Assembly: GCF_020497125.1 (NCBI RefSeq) | Contig: NC_059073.1 | Coordinates: 18,001,225 to 18,065,224 of the forward strand | Source of the DNA: Mauremys mutica | Lineage: Eukaryota; Chordata; Testudines; Geoemydidae | Direction of reading: 5' to 3' | Length of the DNA: 64,000 bases | Shown here: piece by piece, positions 21,988 through 35,277 of the stretch | How the letters are laid out: each line of letters starts with the position of its first letter | Numbering within the stretch: position 1 is the first letter of the stretch | The notes under the pieces: generated by a model | Seen by the model: the letters and a program-made list of their open reading frames with translations, nothing else | What the model was told of the DNA's origin: nothing | The model's database searches: none | Program-made: the position numbers and the translations under genes

Positions 21988-24900
21988 CAAAAGTGGAATG
22001 CAGAATCTGGCCCATGGGTTGTAGCAGTAGCTGAATGCTTTGGGATGGGTGGAAGAAAGGGTTTTCCTGAAGCCAGATATTATTCTTATGTAATCTGAGT
22101 CACTGTATCAAAACAATGGTCAGAAACACAAGTGAAAAGTGTGAATTCCAAAGAAGAGAGGAGAAATGTTCAATGTAAGTAAAGATGACTTCACAACTCA
22201 TGTTAGGTGTATAGCTGTCAGACAGATTCAGAAAAGCGATGGTACTGTTCACTTGAGACCTTCCCTCAACATCAGATGAGTCAGAGAAAGAAAGACATGT
22301 CGGTGTGGTTCAGTATTGCCTCTCTTTTAAAGGGAATTGTCTGGTTAGTCCAGTGTCTGGTGAAATCAATTAGTCCCTTGTATTTAAAGAAAAATATTAG
22401 ATATAAATATAAATGGAGGGACATCCAAAAGTGCTCAGTGTCTGAGTAACTTTGCCTCCACTTAACTCAATATAAGATTTACCAAGGAACAAGAGAGGAA
22501 GGATGGGCCTATGCTTGGACAACGTGAGCAGGTTCAGTTCCCATCTAGCAGGGTTCGAAATAGACACATCTTCTGTGTCACAAAATCTTCACCAAAATGT
22601 GTATTAAAATTATGTACAGGATTTATTAAATGTTTCATTTCCCAAAACCTCTGGTTTCAGTAAAAAACTGTTTATAGAAATTTTTGATTTACTGAAATCA
22701 TAAGAATGGCCATACTGGGTTAAATCAAAGGTCCTTCTAGCCAGTATCCTGTCTTCCGACAGTGGTCAATGCCTGGTGCTTCAGAGGGAATGAACAGAAC
22801 AGGTAATCAAATGATCCATCCCCTGTCGCCCATTCCCAGCTTCTGGAAAATCATCAATTCTAATCATTTTGATTTTCAAAACAAAATGCAACAATTTTCA
22901 GAAAAAATGTTGATTACACTATTACAGAAAAATGTCATGAAAAATGGGACATTGAGTGTCAATTTTTCATGAAATGTTTTGGTTTTGAAAAAGCCATTTT
23001 TCTATGAAAAAAACCTTGTGTGAAAAATTTCACCCAGCTGTTCTCAGTGCTCCGTGGAAAAGTCTCAGGTCCTTGCAGTCAGTCTTAATATCAGCAACCA
23101 ATTTGGAGCTGAGAGGATATATTTTAATTAGCCACGTTCAGTGGAAGTCAGTGTGTCCATATGTGGTCTGTTAGAGCACATAGAGGCAGACCAAAAATTT
23201 TAGCTGTAGTTCTGTAAGCAGCTTCCATTCCCACCCTGCTCCTAACACAGTACATGCACATCACAGAGAGTCACAGAGAGTCCAAACTTATGCCCTTCCT
23301 GGGGTTTCCTCTACTGTTAGTACAGATGGTCAAAAATTAGAATTTGTGTCCCATAAGAAATTCTGATATTTTGACATTTGTTTCCATTCCATATCAGAAC
23401 AAAAAGTTGAAATATATATATTTCATATATATAGTGGAAGGGAAAGTTCTGAAAAAATTCAATTTAGAAATGTTAAAAAAATTCATTTTGGCTCCATTCA
23501 CCATTGAAATGCACCCACCTAAGCTGATGTGGTGCATCATGGGAGTTGTAGTTCAAGTATATCATGCCCCCAGTCTCCTTTATAGGCCAGAAACTTTCAG
23601 CCAAAAGATGGCACTGTGGTCATGGGACTCCCCAGTACATTTTGGTGGCTCAGCTAGAGGGCAGATCATGGTGCATCATGGGAGATATAGTCCAGGCATG
23701 GATCCCAACCCATACAGTAGTACAGGGGCATGTGACACCCTAACTACAGTTCCAATCAGGCACAACAGCAGCTCAGGTGGACAGATTATGTCAAACTGAC
23801 CTGAAACAAAATGTTTCAATTCGTTCTAACCATTCAGCTCAACACAACCTGGAGAAAAAAAAAATCATAAAACCGACATTTTCCTGCAGAAAATTTCAGT
23901 TTTGCTAACCTTTCTATGGAAAATGCAGTGCTATTTTTATGGAAAATTCTCAATCAGCTTTAATTGTTAATTAAATAAGAGTGCTCTTAAGCTTCAGCAT
24001 GAGTTTGGCTGTTCCCAGGGTTGACCCCTGCAGCACCCTCCTTTCTCTATACCAACCCCTAGATCCCTGCCTGAGAGAGATACTCCTGGGTTGGAACTAA
24101 TAAAGCTCACCTGACTTTGCTGACAAAGTCAACTGATAGAAAAATTTTGTATCTCTGTGGATGTTCCTCACACTGGATACTAAGGTGAATTAACAGCACA
24201 AGCCTGCATCTCTATGCAAATTCATCTCAGATTTCAGGTGAGTAATCACCATGGATAATTGTCAGCTGTGCAGGACAGCATAGAAAATTATACAGACATC
24301 ATCTTTTGATAAGACGAATGTTCTGGTCCCATCAGCATCTATACCTTGGACTCATATATATATCTCCCATTCCATCTGTGCCTTATATATCTTATCTGCT
24401 AAATGAATTTCTTCACTGTTCATGAAAATTAGGACTGTCTCTAGTTTGGGGGGAGTGGAGGGAAGCTGTCAAAGTCTTTATACACCAGAATTGACAGCAG
24501 GAGGAACTTCTGTTAGCCTCCATCTGGAAATGTAATACTTATAGAGGGAATAAAGCCCATAACCAGAGGATTAACATGAGAAATTTTTCGGGAGCACAAC
24601 TGCACATTTTCATATAGAAAGATAAAATTGCTTTCAGCTCAAAAAATCCATTAGATGACGTTCTACATGCAAGGTTAATGGCAGTGTCTAAGATGTAGGA
24701 GGCATGGGGTAATTAGATCATGGAAGAGTGAACTACAGTGTCATGGACACTACTGCAGATAATTATTTACTACTACTGGAAATTGGTGCAATGTATTAAT
24801 GGCAAGAGACACTTCATGAGCACTGAACAGAGAGCACCAAGACAACTCCCTTACCCCGAGCTTATGTGGCACCTAGTTTTCTGCACCGAGGTAGTAAGTA

Positions 24901-25662
24901 TTATGTAAAAGAGAAGAGACACTATCTGAACTTTAAAAAACAAGACAGCATAACAGGTGGCCATGTTGTCTTCATCCATCGCAGACCAGATGAACAAGAC
25001 AAAATAAACCAACGGGCAGTTTTCTATGCTTGAGAATAGCCATATGCCACTGAGATAGCCACTAGGCTAAAATGGAATGTACCAACCAGGATATTTGCTT
25101 GATTTGGAAGTTGTCCATGTTTCCTTTTCAAAGCACCAATCCTTCCTTTTGAATTATGAATCCTTTCCTTAATTTCCCTTTGCTTTGGTGGAACAGGTAC
25201 ATATGGGGTATACCATCCTCCAGAACAAGTATCCTGCCTGCTGCTCCCATGACAGAATGACCTATGTGCTCTACTAATATGGATAGAACAGGAATGGTTT
25301 CATGAGCTACGAGGTTGCCTTTCATTATCCAAAGTGCTTCTGACTCTCAACCTTTATTTCTCTCTCTCTCACCAGCTTAGCTAAGTACATATAAGAATAA
25401 TGAAACCATCCAAGAGTACCAACCTGCACTGAAGTCAATAGGTGTTTTCAGTGTACAAGGTATTCAGGATCCTTGAGGTAAAAATCACTGGTAGGCACAT
25501 ACCAACACTGAACCCAAGAATTTATAGTATTTATAAAGTGATGAGCCCATCCTGAATCAAGCAGGGAAGGTCCAATTCCTTTTTTGAGGGAAAATCCATG
25601 CACCAAATAATTAGTCCTGAACAAATTTTAACTTGAGTAAACAGAGTCTTCCTGTAGTACCC
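21988..25662. other. Low-copy sequence with CR1 fragment and TTTCA-rich inverted-repeat elements
   Basis: No gene is supported. Two AT-rich stretches, about 22590-23045 and 23326-23960, are full of AAAATTTC / GAAATTTT motifs and end in sequences like GTGAAAAATTTCACCCAGCTG. They look like degraded inverted-repeat DNA transposons. ORFs here, such as the one near 23344-23799, follow this low-complexity bias. Confidence 0.45.
22699..22847 (-). repeat. CR1 LINE 3' fragment
   Basis: On the minus strand it reads CCAGAAGCTGGGAATGGGCG through to a tail ending CCAGTATGGCCATTCTTATG. This is the 3' untranslated end of the same CR1 lineage as at 5102-5582 and 55085-55133. It is non-coding and 5'-truncated. 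Confidence 0.85.
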
Positions 25663-26314
25663 TGTGATGGGGTGTGGACCTTACACAGGCTCTTAAGGGG
25701 TTAATGTGGGCCCCAGGGGTATTTGGCTGAACCTGGAGGTAAAGCTAGGCTTAACGGAACATGATGCCCAGCTGGGCAGGAACAGGCTGCTTTGTATAAA
25801 GCCAGGAAGTTGAGAGCAGAAGGAAGCTGCAGGGAGAGAGTCTACAGTCATTCTCTGGGAGCAAAGAGAAGGGGAAGAGAAAACCCAAGCGGGTCCTAGC
25901 CCTGGAGGAAGAGTCAATCCCAGAGGAACTCTGGAGAAAAAAAAAGCTTGAGAGCACTGAGTAGGGAGAAGCCCAGGGAAAGAGCAGCAGGGATTAGGAC
26001 TGAGTTGTTTGTTGTAGGGTTCCTGGGGTGGAAACCAGTCTAGAGGGTGGGCCTGGGTTCCTTACCAGACACTGAGAGGTGGCATGGGATTCTGAGAAAT
26101 GCCAACTGGATAAGCTGGCATGGCGGGACTTTGATATCCTCCAAGAGATGATTATGTAATGACCTAGCCTGAGTCATGAAGAGGGGGCACCCAGAGTCAG
26201 AAAGAGAGAGGCTACAGGGCAGTGAATGACAGAAGGGGATGTCGGACCTGGTGTGGAGCTAATACCCAGATGCAGCCATCAGGAGGTGCCCAAAGGTGAG
26301 TGAACCCTGTGACA
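25663..26314 (+). mobile_element. Solo LTR, 652 bp, with perfect 5 bp duplication
   Basis: It starts TGTGATGGGGTG, ends AACCCTGTGACA and is flanked by TACCC at 25658-25662 and 26315-26319. TATAAA lies at 25795-25800. The middle is purine-rich and non-coding. The 5 bp duplication with TG...CA ends identifies an integrated retroelement LTR left after recombination. Its opening resembles the LTR-like piece at 207 (TGTGACAGGG), perhaps a related family. Confidence 0.85.
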
Positions 26315-26319
26315 TACCC

Positions 26320-27547
26320 CCTGTAGTGTCAACTGAATTACACTCTTCACTTCTTATCCCAAATTGTTGTGCAACATTCTTGTGCACTGTTACATGGCTC
26401 CTGCTACTTTCGGCACCACAGGTGGGGTGACTGTATCTAAGAGGTGGCTCTAGTGATCTCTGTTCAGCAGGCCAAATATTGCTTAGATCATCCAAATAGA
26501 CTTAATTGATTTCAACAAGACGGCTCATGTGAATATTATTGTAATAACTGGGCCTACCAATGTATCCCACTAGTGAATCCCATGTGTGATAGTTGATAAA
26601 TGTTTATAAAATGTCACAGTAACCTATAACAAATGTTGAGTGGGGGGCAGGGGCAGAAGGTGCAAAAGGGAGACTGAACTAGTCCAAACAAAAACACTTA
26701 CTGATATAATTCAGGGACAGGGCTGGGGGCAGTACACCACCCTCTCCTGGGAACCCAGGATCCATTATAACACCACTGGACCTTAGTCATCCTGAGCATG
26801 AGAGAAGGACCCAGATGATGTGGCCACTTGCTCTGGCTCAACCCCAAACACCATCTGAGATGTGAGACTTTGTCTTACTCCCTTCCCCATGCAACCTTTT
26901 CCTTCCCCACCTTATTTCTTCTTTCATATCCCTCCTTTTTCCTTCTGTCCAATAAGAATCTAGCTCAGCCAGCCAAGACTATATTTTGCAACACTGCTGT
27001 AAGTCAGCGACCAAAGGCAGATAGAAGAAATGCCTTAAACAGTCTGATGCTGGTACAAGTTTGCCAGGTCTCGGAGTGGCTGATCAAACTATCCCCATGA
27101 CTGTGTTTTTCTAGTACTGAGGTTTTAAGTGAGAGTCAACACCAGAGACAGAAGCTCCATTTTCTATCTTTGCTGTTCTTTTCTCTCCCCTCCCCTGTGT
27201 GTTTGTGTTTTGTCTTTTAGGAAATACGATCAGATGAACACCAATAGCTCCAGCCCATCTCAACTAACATCTCTCTTCTTCAAAAGGGAGTTATTACCAA
27301 CGTTAATACGATCTGAAGACTGCCAAACAAGGAGTCTCTTCTTATGAAACCTCTTTACAGCTAAAGGGAATGTGGGATATGGTTAAAATGAAATCCTTAG
27401 TTAATACTTTACATTTCAAGTGCTCTGTTTTTCCTTCTCTTTCTGAATCTTTTAATACCAAGTTTAAAAGATGTTTAATGGTGTTTGCACCATGGTACTA
27501 AGCAGGCTGAGGGCTCTATACGCTAAACCCTGAATCTGCTTTAAACC
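26320..27547. other. Low-copy sequence; nothing recognised
   Basis: No domain-bearing ORF, RNA gene or clear repeat was seen. It is pyrimidine-rich around 26870-26960 and 27170-27220. Confidence 0.5.
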
Positions 27548-28192
27548 TGTGTGACAAAGTTCCTCCTTTACCTTGGTGGGCCCTGTACTTATTGGCAGAT
27601 TTGCTCACCTCAGTGATCTTCCCCTCTGGTGGAACCCACAGTCTGGGTCAACTCCTCCTGTGTCTGATCAGGAGTTGGGAGGTTTGGGGGGAACCCGGGC
27701 CCGCCCTCTACTCCAGGTTCCAGCCCAGGGCCCTGTGGATCACAGCTGTCTATAGTGCCTCCTGTAACAGCTGCATGACAACTACAACTCCCTGGGCTAC
27801 TTCCCCATGGCCTCCTCCAAACACCTTCTTTATCCTCACCACAGGACCTTCCTACTGGTGTCTGATAACGCTTGTACTTCTCAATCCTCCAGCAGCACAC
27901 CCTCTCAGTCTCAGCTCCTTGCACCTCTTGCTCCCAGCTCCTCACATGCTAATCTCACTGACTAACTGGGAGGCTTTTAACTAGTTCCAGCCAGCCCTTG
28001 ATTGGCTTCAGGTGTCCCAATCAATGTAGCTATCTCCACTGCCTTCTAGAAAGATCTTAATTGGTCCCAGGTGTCTTGATTAACCTGGAGCAACTGCCAT
28101 TTAGTTACCATGGTACCAGGGATTTGTGTAGCCTGGGGCTAACATACTTGTTGCTCACTACTTTACTGTAGCCATCTGGCTTTGCCCCATCA
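27548..28192 (+). mobile_element. Solo LTR (TGTGACAAAGTTCC...GCCCCATCA)
   Basis: The block begins TGTGACAAAGTTCCTCC, carries pyrimidine-rich non-coding sequence and ends CTGGCTTTGCCCCATCA. An internal segment (CGCCCTCTACTCCAGGTTCC) is shared with the LTR at 41746-43156 (TGCCCTCTACACTGGGTTCC), as is the CCCCATCA end. The immediate flanks do not give a clean duplication. ORFs on both strands through it have no retroviral motif and are frames through the LTR. Confidence 0.65.
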
Positions 28193-29778
28193 TACCTGCT
28201 TCATGTTACTATGACCCAAGAATCATCTTTGACTCCTTGGGTCCATATATTCCATCAAAATTAGTATACAGTAAGATGAGTAGGATCTGACCTACTATAT
28301 ACTTTGTACAACACTTTGGGGAGCTTTCTGAAGGAAACGTGTGAGATACCTGAAGTCAAAGGTAGGACATTAAAAGGGTTTTTTAAGCTTCTTAGAATGT
28401 GGGTTACTGAAGAATATTGAAACTCTTCCAGAAAGTCTCAATTTAAAACCCAGCATCCTACTGTTTTACTTATACTGCTTAATAAGATTTAGGGGTCTAA
28501 TTATTCCCGCCAGGGATACATCAGGGTCTCGGTCTACTTTGCAGAGGGAACAGTATAGTTCTAGCAACCAGCAGATTACTACAAATAACATGACATGAGA
28601 CTGAATAAGGAAATCCTCTAGGAACAAGCCACGCTCTGTTTGCTTGTCTGAAGCAAAACCATGTGTCACAAATGCACCGTAAATAATTAATTACTAATTG
28701 CAGGATCAGTGGCTTGCAGAGCATCCTGCCAAGTGAAACAGCAGAGTCTGCAAGGGGAAAGGAATTAAAGGCTAGGATGAATGCACGCTTGCAAATACTG
28801 GGCCAGACCATGCACTCTCCCATACAGAAAGCATCAGTGGGGTTCCAGAGGGGCAGGGATACTCTACAAGGGGTCTGCTGTGAAGCATCCCTGCAAGTAG
28901 AAGGGGTTTGGTAGCCAATGGAGTTTGGCGTGTGCGAGGCCTCCTAAACAATGTGGATCACTAAAAAACGATGAGGAAGAGAACCCACTACAGCAGAGCC
29001 ATGGAGGCATAAGCCATCCACATAGATGGGTGTGCCTTGCCCCTGCTGCCCTTCTGGCTCCCCTCCCACCTGGTTGCATGGTTCTTGCAGGAGTTGTGCA
29101 TGTCCACTAGACATGTCCGCCTGTGGGGAACCAGAAAATGTTAACACAGCTGTGTAAAATCCAGCAGGCCTGCAAAGGTGGAGCCACAAAACGCTGAGCA
29201 TTCCCTACTCAATTCCTTCCTTCCTCCAGAACCTCTTGGAGCCCTGTCAGAGCAGAGGGGCTTCCTCATGTTCTGGAGGATGTTCTGCAGGGGATACATG
29301 TGATGGGGATGCACTGAGCCACTATTCTGCATATGCTGGGTGCACCTTCCCAGGAAATAGGAAGGGTTCAGTTGGCCTAGGCTTCCTACGTATCCCAAAG
29401 TGCCTGACTTGGGCAGATCTTCAATTGCTTTTCCCAGTAAATTTTAGTTATAGATACATTCCTGGAGACGCATTTACTTAATTAATGAAGCAATTCTCAC
29501 TTGAGACTTAAACCGCCCCCCTCCAATCAGGGCTGCATAATAAAGTGCACTGCAATTAGTCATAAATATGACATTCCTGTGGCTTTTATTTAGAAATATT
29601 CAAAAAGTGGATTACTTTGTTTCCTTGGAGTGAAGTGTGAAATAAAACAGGCAGTAAACTTTGCAGACGTGTTTACTGCTAATACTACTACTACTACATT
29701 TTATTTATAATAGTGACTTTCAGAAGAACAAGATTATAAATCATTTGAGAGAGACATGCTGTGGGGTAAAATTCTGTC

Positions 29779-29784
<6 letters not shown>

Positions 29785-29821
<37 letters not shown>
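29785..29821. repeat. (CA)n microsatellite
   Basis: An uninterrupted CA dinucleotide run of about 18 units. Likely polymorphic. Confidence 0.97.
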
Positions 29822-29822
<1 letters not shown>

Positions 29823-29856
29823 GTTCTATCAAGGTCATACAGGAATCATTTGAAAA

Positions 29857-30126
29857 GGCAGCATTGTCTAGTGAATAAGACACTGGACTGGGAGTAAGGC
29901 AACTTGGATCTATTTAGAGCTCTGCCATAGGCCCATTATGCAACCTTTGGCAAGTCACTTCATCTCTCTTCCTCTGTTCTCTTCCACCCCCACCCCCTGG
30001 CTGCCCTTTTCTGTCGTGTCTATTTGGATTGAAAGTTAGTAAGAGACAGTCCTTGCTCCAAATATTTCCTTTGCGGCACCTAGCACAATGGGACGCTAAT
30101 CTTGGTTGGGGCTTCTATCATAATAC
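29857..30126 (+). repeat. MIR-like SINE
   Basis: It starts GGCAGCATTGTCTAGTGAAT with the phrase GACACTGGACTGGGAGTAAG. AGCTCTGCCATAGG and TTGGCAAGTCACTTCATC follow, and the tail has GCACCTAGCACAATGGG. This is the head, core and tail order of a tRNA-derived MIR-type SINE, with sauropsid-style tail. Confidence 0.7.
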
Positions 30127-31580
30127 ACAGGAATAATCCTCAGACATCCACCTCCGAGGACAGAATGAGGCTCCTTGTATCAGTTCACATATCCCCAACA
30201 CATTCAAAGAGTCACATCATCTATACAGCTATTCGAGATGGCCCAGAACTAGAACCTTGAATCCAGACCCTACTGCCTGATGTAGTACTTTTCCGTGTGG
30301 TGGATCTTTTAGCAGTGCCCCACATCCACTCACATTTGTCCACCCCCCAACTCCAGACAGCCCCCAGGCAACTCCTCAAATCCACTTCCCCTCCCCCCAT
30401 CTCTACAGGTTAGAACTGCTCTGCTGCATTGCTACAGGGAGGGGGAGAATGTGCCACTTACTAACTAGAAGGTGGTCAGTACCTTAAACCTCAACTTTTT
30501 TTAGAAAAAGAGCCTTGAAATGTTTAAGTTATGAGGTGTAGCACAAGAGTCTGAACCTGCTACTGAGGCAGGAAGAAGGTTAGCACAAATTGGCAAGGGG
30601 AGGAAACCAGGGACACAATTGTGACTATAGGAGTAACAGAATGGTTCCTGGTCAGCCCTGGCGCACAACTGCAACACGCTGCCCCTTACACAGGGCTTGT
30701 GGCAAAGCCACGATGGACTGCGCAGCTACATACAGCACATAGTGTATGACTTTAGCAGTGTTGTGGGTCTCTCCTGCTGCTAATTTAAGGTCCCAATTCT
30801 GCAAGAGGGTCTGCCCACCGGGCATTCCTTTCAGGATTGGAGCCTAATTGGCTAAGAGAGCCTGCTGAGTTAGACTTTGCAAAGAACTCTCCTATGAACT
30901 GAGTAAGAATGTGCCCAGGGAAATGCCTTGAACTACTAACATAAAATACATTGAGCTTATGTCAAAGGTAATGGACCTACACCAGGGATGGCCTTTTACA
31001 GACACCCCGGTACTGCATACAGGGCTCCTGCGATGGGATCTTTGCTGCAGCATCCCTCAGCCACACTGTCAAATCAGCGACAGACGCTTGTTCTAAATCA
31101 AGTTTCCCTGCCATGCGCACTCTGCATTCTTTATCCTTTTGGGGGGTCAGGCTAAAAACGGGCTGCAGGCCCTCTGGACTAGTTCTGCATTGGTCCTGTT
31201 GGAAGTGCTTATCATGTTAGCACCTTCCCAGTTTGTTTTAAGCTGATACAAACGGTGTCCTCCTCAGAATGCATTTTTTAAAAATGATTGTTTAATACAT
31301 TGCTGGCTTGGGACTAGATGACTCATGGAATTGAGACCAGCTACCTAAACTGCCTGTTAGAAGCATGCCCAGATGGGCAGAGACCAAAATATAATTCATG
31401 TGGTTGATAATCGGTACTTCTAAGAAACACCTTGGAGGTCTGAGTTCCTAGTGGGTGGGTATCCTCCTCTCAAACAAAACCCTCATCACAGCTGGGACTA
31501 ATTGAAACCGTTTTTGGCCACAGCTGGGTGTGGGTGTAAGGGTGTGGTTTAGGGAAAGAGGTGCGGCATACCCTCTAGAA

Positions 31581-32215
31581 CAGTGATTCTTAAATATTTT
31601 TTTTTCCACGGACCACTTGAAAATTGCTGAGGGTCTCGGCAGACCACTTAATGATCTTTCCAAATGTTGTTTGTACTGTTAGCTAACTGTTATAAAGTGC
31701 TTTGGGTAAAAACACTATATAAAACCCCTTAATTAACATTTTCTGTTCTGCAAATAAAAGCACACAACTCATTTTAATATCCGTAGTCTTACCTTTCTAA
31801 TGAGAAAGATGTGCCCTTTCTCCCCCGCTGCAGCAGTCCCCAAGCTGGGATTGGGAACGGGGGCGAGGGAGTCTCTTCCCTGCCATAGCAGCCACAGAGC
31901 TGAGGCTGGGAAGAAGGCCGTCTCTCCCCGGCAGCCACAGCCCTGGAGCTGGGAAAAGTCGCCTCTTTCTCTGGCTGCCGCAGCCCTGCACATCCCAAAT
32001 TCCCCCCATCCCTCTTCTCACCCCACTGCCCCCTCCCACATACCCCCCAAATCCACCACCTCACCTTACATGTGCGTCTTGTCCAGGCACAACTCCACTA
32101 ATTAGGTGGGTGTCCCTTCATTCTCTTGTCTGCGGCCCCCCAGGCGTGCACCTTAGAGGGAACTATCCGCGGACCACCCTAATGGAGCTCACGGACCACA
32201 GTTTGAGAATCTCTG
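31581..32215. mobile_element. Non-autonomous hAT (Charlie-type), 635 bp
   Basis: The left end CAGTGATTCTTAAA and the reverse complement of the right end CAGAGATTCTCAAACTG match the Charlie hAT terminus (CAGTGGTTCTCAAA). A subterminal CCACGGACCAC motif occurs inverted at both ends (about 31607 and 32191). The flanks CTCTAGAA (31573-31580) and CTCTACAG (32216-32223) agree at 6 of 8 positions, as expected for an old 8 bp duplication. The interior is GC-rich and has no transposase; the ORFs on both strands there are shadows. Confidence 0.75.
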
Positions 32216-33114
32216 CTCTACAGCTACCAAACAGGCTTAGTGGTTTTGACTTGTCAAGGTTTTTTGGATTTGAAATTCCAACATTTTTTGGTCAAAATAT
32301 CACATTTTGACCAAAAGGGAAAACAATGAGCCTTTTTCTATTTTTTCCCAGCCTCCTCTACACATATGGTAAATTAGAGTAGCCTTCAACATGCTGTAAT
32401 TCAAACTAGAGCCAGACCAATACCTTCATGTGGACTCTCCTGGCCTCAAAACGACCCTTATAGCCTTAGAATCAGGGGAGCACAAAAATGACTTGAAGCC
32501 ACCTTTACACCTTAACCTCCTTCAAGCTGTGCCAGTCACTGCGCAGCTGCAAGACAACACTCCAGAGACTAGCATGCAGGGATGGATTACTGGCCTTTTA
32601 AAAAAAAGTTCATGAACACTAAAATTACAATTTGTTTATTGGGTTAATTCCTTTATGATTTTCTTTTAATAAAGGCAAAGAAATATTCTTTAGAGGGTTG
32701 ATTTAAGAACCTAATTTAATTCATTACCAAATGATTTAGCCAACTTCTCGATCCGCTGGGCTAACAGCTCATGTATTGATTAGGTACTTAACTACCACCA
32801 CTTCACAATATATTCGGTTTATAGCCCAATCTCAGTTCTTCCATGCATGTCTAAAACACTAGAGAAACTACTGTATGCCATTTGGTAAGATTATATGGAG
32901 ATAATTGGTGCATTATCTCCTTATCAATCAGGTTGCAAGCAGTTTGCTCAGCTGTTATTGCTGTGCAGTTTGAATATAAGAAGCAAACGAACTATTTAAC
33001 TTGAAAATTGATTATGGACCAAAACACTAAACAGAGATGGAAATGCTCCCTGCCTTCATTCCTCAAAAAAAAAATGGAGAAATTCAGGTCTGGTTTCTAT
33101 CAAGTCTCCCTGAC
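32216..33114. other. Low-copy AT-rich sequence
   Basis: No gene is supported. Around 32245-32350 there is a stretch of inverted TTTTGGTCAAAAT / ATTTTGACCAAAA motifs, a probable degraded DNA-transposon end. Otherwise nothing recognised. Confidence 0.45.
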
Positions 33115-33319
33115 CAGGGGCAGCTCTAGGCACCAGCTAAACAAGCAGGTGCTTGGGGTGGCAAAATATATGCAGCGGCATAATGCTGGGGCCCCAGCTC
33201 AAACCTGAGGCAGCGTCCTGGGCTGGATCCTGACCGCCCTGGGTTGCGGGGGGGAACAGCTTGTTGTTCTGCAGCCGGGGTGCGGCGGGGCAGGGAGCCA
33301 GCTAAGTGGGGAGCGTGTC

Positions 33320-33545
33320 CCCACCACTCTCCCATGGGCAGCGGCCACTCCTCCCCAGGCAGGAGCCAGTAGCGCGGTCCTGCCCCGGCTGCAGAGGATG
33401 GGCCACTCCTCCTTGGCTTGTCCCCGGTGCTCTCCCATGGTCAGTGGCCACCCCCCCAGGCGGGAGCCGGTAGCACGCCCCTGCCCTGGCTGCAAAGGAC
33501 GGCCGGAACATGGCGCCCGGGCAGGCCGCTCCTCCTCAGCTTGTC
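33320..33545. repeat. GC-rich tandem repeat in the hAT 5' region
   Basis: Two to three imperfect units of about 110 bp recur, each with CTCTCCCATGG, CAGTGGCCAC or CAGCGGCCACTCC, and AGGCGGGAGCC. The tract is CpG-rich and precedes the transposase, as a promoter-associated region would. ORFs on both strands follow its periodic composition and are not taken as genes. Confidence 0.6.
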
Positions 33546-33660
33546 CCCACCTCTGCCTCCTCCTCCTCCTCCCCTCTGTGCCGCCTTCTGCCAGAGGAAG
33601 AGAGAGGGGAGCAGAGCGACAGCTCGAGCTGAGCCGAACTCCTGCCGGGGCCAAGGCGAA

Positions 33661-33949
33661 TGTTGCATCGCACTCGAGCAGGAACAGAGCCCAAGCAGAG
33701 AGAGAGAGAGACAGCGTGTGTGTGTATGCATATGCTTCTTTATTCATTTCCCAGCATGCTCTTATATACAAGATGGTGGCTAATTGATTAATCAAATCAA
33801 CACAGCTGCAGCTGTAACCCATAGGGTAATTATCCTACACACCTGTATCCTATTTACAATTAGCTGGCCAATGAGAACAAGCCCAAGGCCAGTCCTTCAC
33901 ACACAACTCCCAGTATAATCAGCTCAGTATCTCACATTCTAATCCCACA
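33661..33949 (-). repeat. 3' LTR of the element at 33661-36005
   Basis: Minus-strand sequence starts TGTGGGATTAGAATGTGAG and ends GAGTGCGATGCAACA. It has a TATA element (TATATAAG, plus-strand 33771-33778) and AATAAA about 30 bp downstream (33739-33744). A GA microsatellite lies near its end. Compared with the 5' LTR, substitutions are visible at about 33713 and 33719. Confidence 0.93.
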
Positions 33950-33962
33950 TCTCCCCCCTCTA
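33950..33962 (-). other. Polypurine tract of the LTR element
   Basis: Immediately upstream of the 3' LTR in element orientation the minus strand reads TAGAGGGGGGAGA. Retroelements use such a purine run to prime plus-strand DNA synthesis. Its exact abutment to the TGTGGG start supports the element's polarity. Confidence 0.85.
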
Positions 33963-35277
33963 TTCAAAATAAAGAAGAGGGAAAGGAAAAGAGGATAAAA
34001 AACATTCACAAAACATTTCCAACTTATAACATAACACCACAATCTATCTTAGTCTTGTCCAAGAAGTTTAAATGATCATAATAAATATTATGGTGAAAAA
34101 CTAAAGAACAATAATGTTTAAAACAGATAGGTGCAGGTCCTCAGCTGGTGTAAAATAACACCAGCTGAGGATCTGCCTCAGAGCCTTCAAATAAAATCAC
34201 AATACACGACCACTAAATAATCTGTTCACAAGCCAAAAATTAAAACCTATATAACTATGCAATCATTAACATATAACCGCAAAAACACCAAACAAACAAA
34301 GACAAAATACAACAAACAAGTGATGTGAATTTTACAGGATTCCCCCCTCTCTGTTTTACCAAAGCATTCCTCAGATGTCAGGCGATCAAACTGACACTGA
34401 GGATGGGGGGGGGTATTCCCCCTTCTCTGTTAAAAACACATCACTTAACAACAACAACAACAATTCTGGCCAGAAGACATCACAAGACAAAACAAAAAAC
34501 ACAAAACATAACTCTTAATAATAATTGCATGGTACACTAAATGCTATGCAGCCAGCACAAAATTTCTTAAGCAAGTGATAGAATTGTAAAAACTAAAAGG
34601 CAGTTGTAGCTTTAACTCTCCAATATAGCTTCTCTAACACAATTTTCAAAACAGTATCTTGAGAAGCACAAATAAAAACAGTAAACAAATTGGACATTCT
34701 GTAGTGAATGTGTCATAAGAATAAAATCTGTGAGGCAATTTCTATAAAAAACATCACATACTGATTTAAAGGCAGCTGCAAAGCAGTCTGAGTTAACTCC
34801 CAAGTCTTAAAAATTTAAAAACAAAACAAAAAACCTTTCCATTTAGCAACACTGTTCTCTTATTAAAACTGAGTTCTTATATATTTTAACATGTGCTCAA
34901 TGGCACAGAGATAGTGTTTTCTTTAGAAGGAAAGGCAGCTGTTCATGCTTGAAGAGAACTCCTACTAAAGTTCTGCAGCTGCCTGAGAGACCTTGATCTT
35001 CTCCACCCCCGCCTCCAGCTTGATTTCAAAGTTCCAAGCTCCTCCTTGTTTCACAGCATGGAGTCTAGAGGACTCTGGTAATTGTAGGGGAAGTAACAAT
35101 CCCACATGATGATCTCCCGGGCAGTCTTAAGGATCTCAACAGTTGCTGTGCTCAATGTCCTGGAAATCAACATCATTAACTGGTAAGACCTGGTCTCCCT
35201 CCTGCAGCCTGCCCCGCTCCGCGATGCATATCTTCCGCTTCCACAGCGGTTTCCATGGCAACTGCTCTGCCCTTTCT

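Larger units (their letters stand above)
28193..31580. other. Low-copy sequence; MIR-like SINE and CA microsatellite only
   Basis: Nothing coding is supported. The interval contains the CA repeat at 29785-29821 and a MIR-like SINE at 29857-30126. The several overlapping ORFs at 28860-29400 on both strands show no domain. Confidence 0.5.

Noticed and set aside
29785..29821. CA repeat as a regulatory site
   Set aside because: A plain dinucleotide microsatellite; no supporting context.
33199..33822. 207-codon minus ORF
   Set aside because: It runs from the LTR of the young retroelement into the GC-rich hAT tandem repeat; a chance open frame across a transposon junction, without a known domain.
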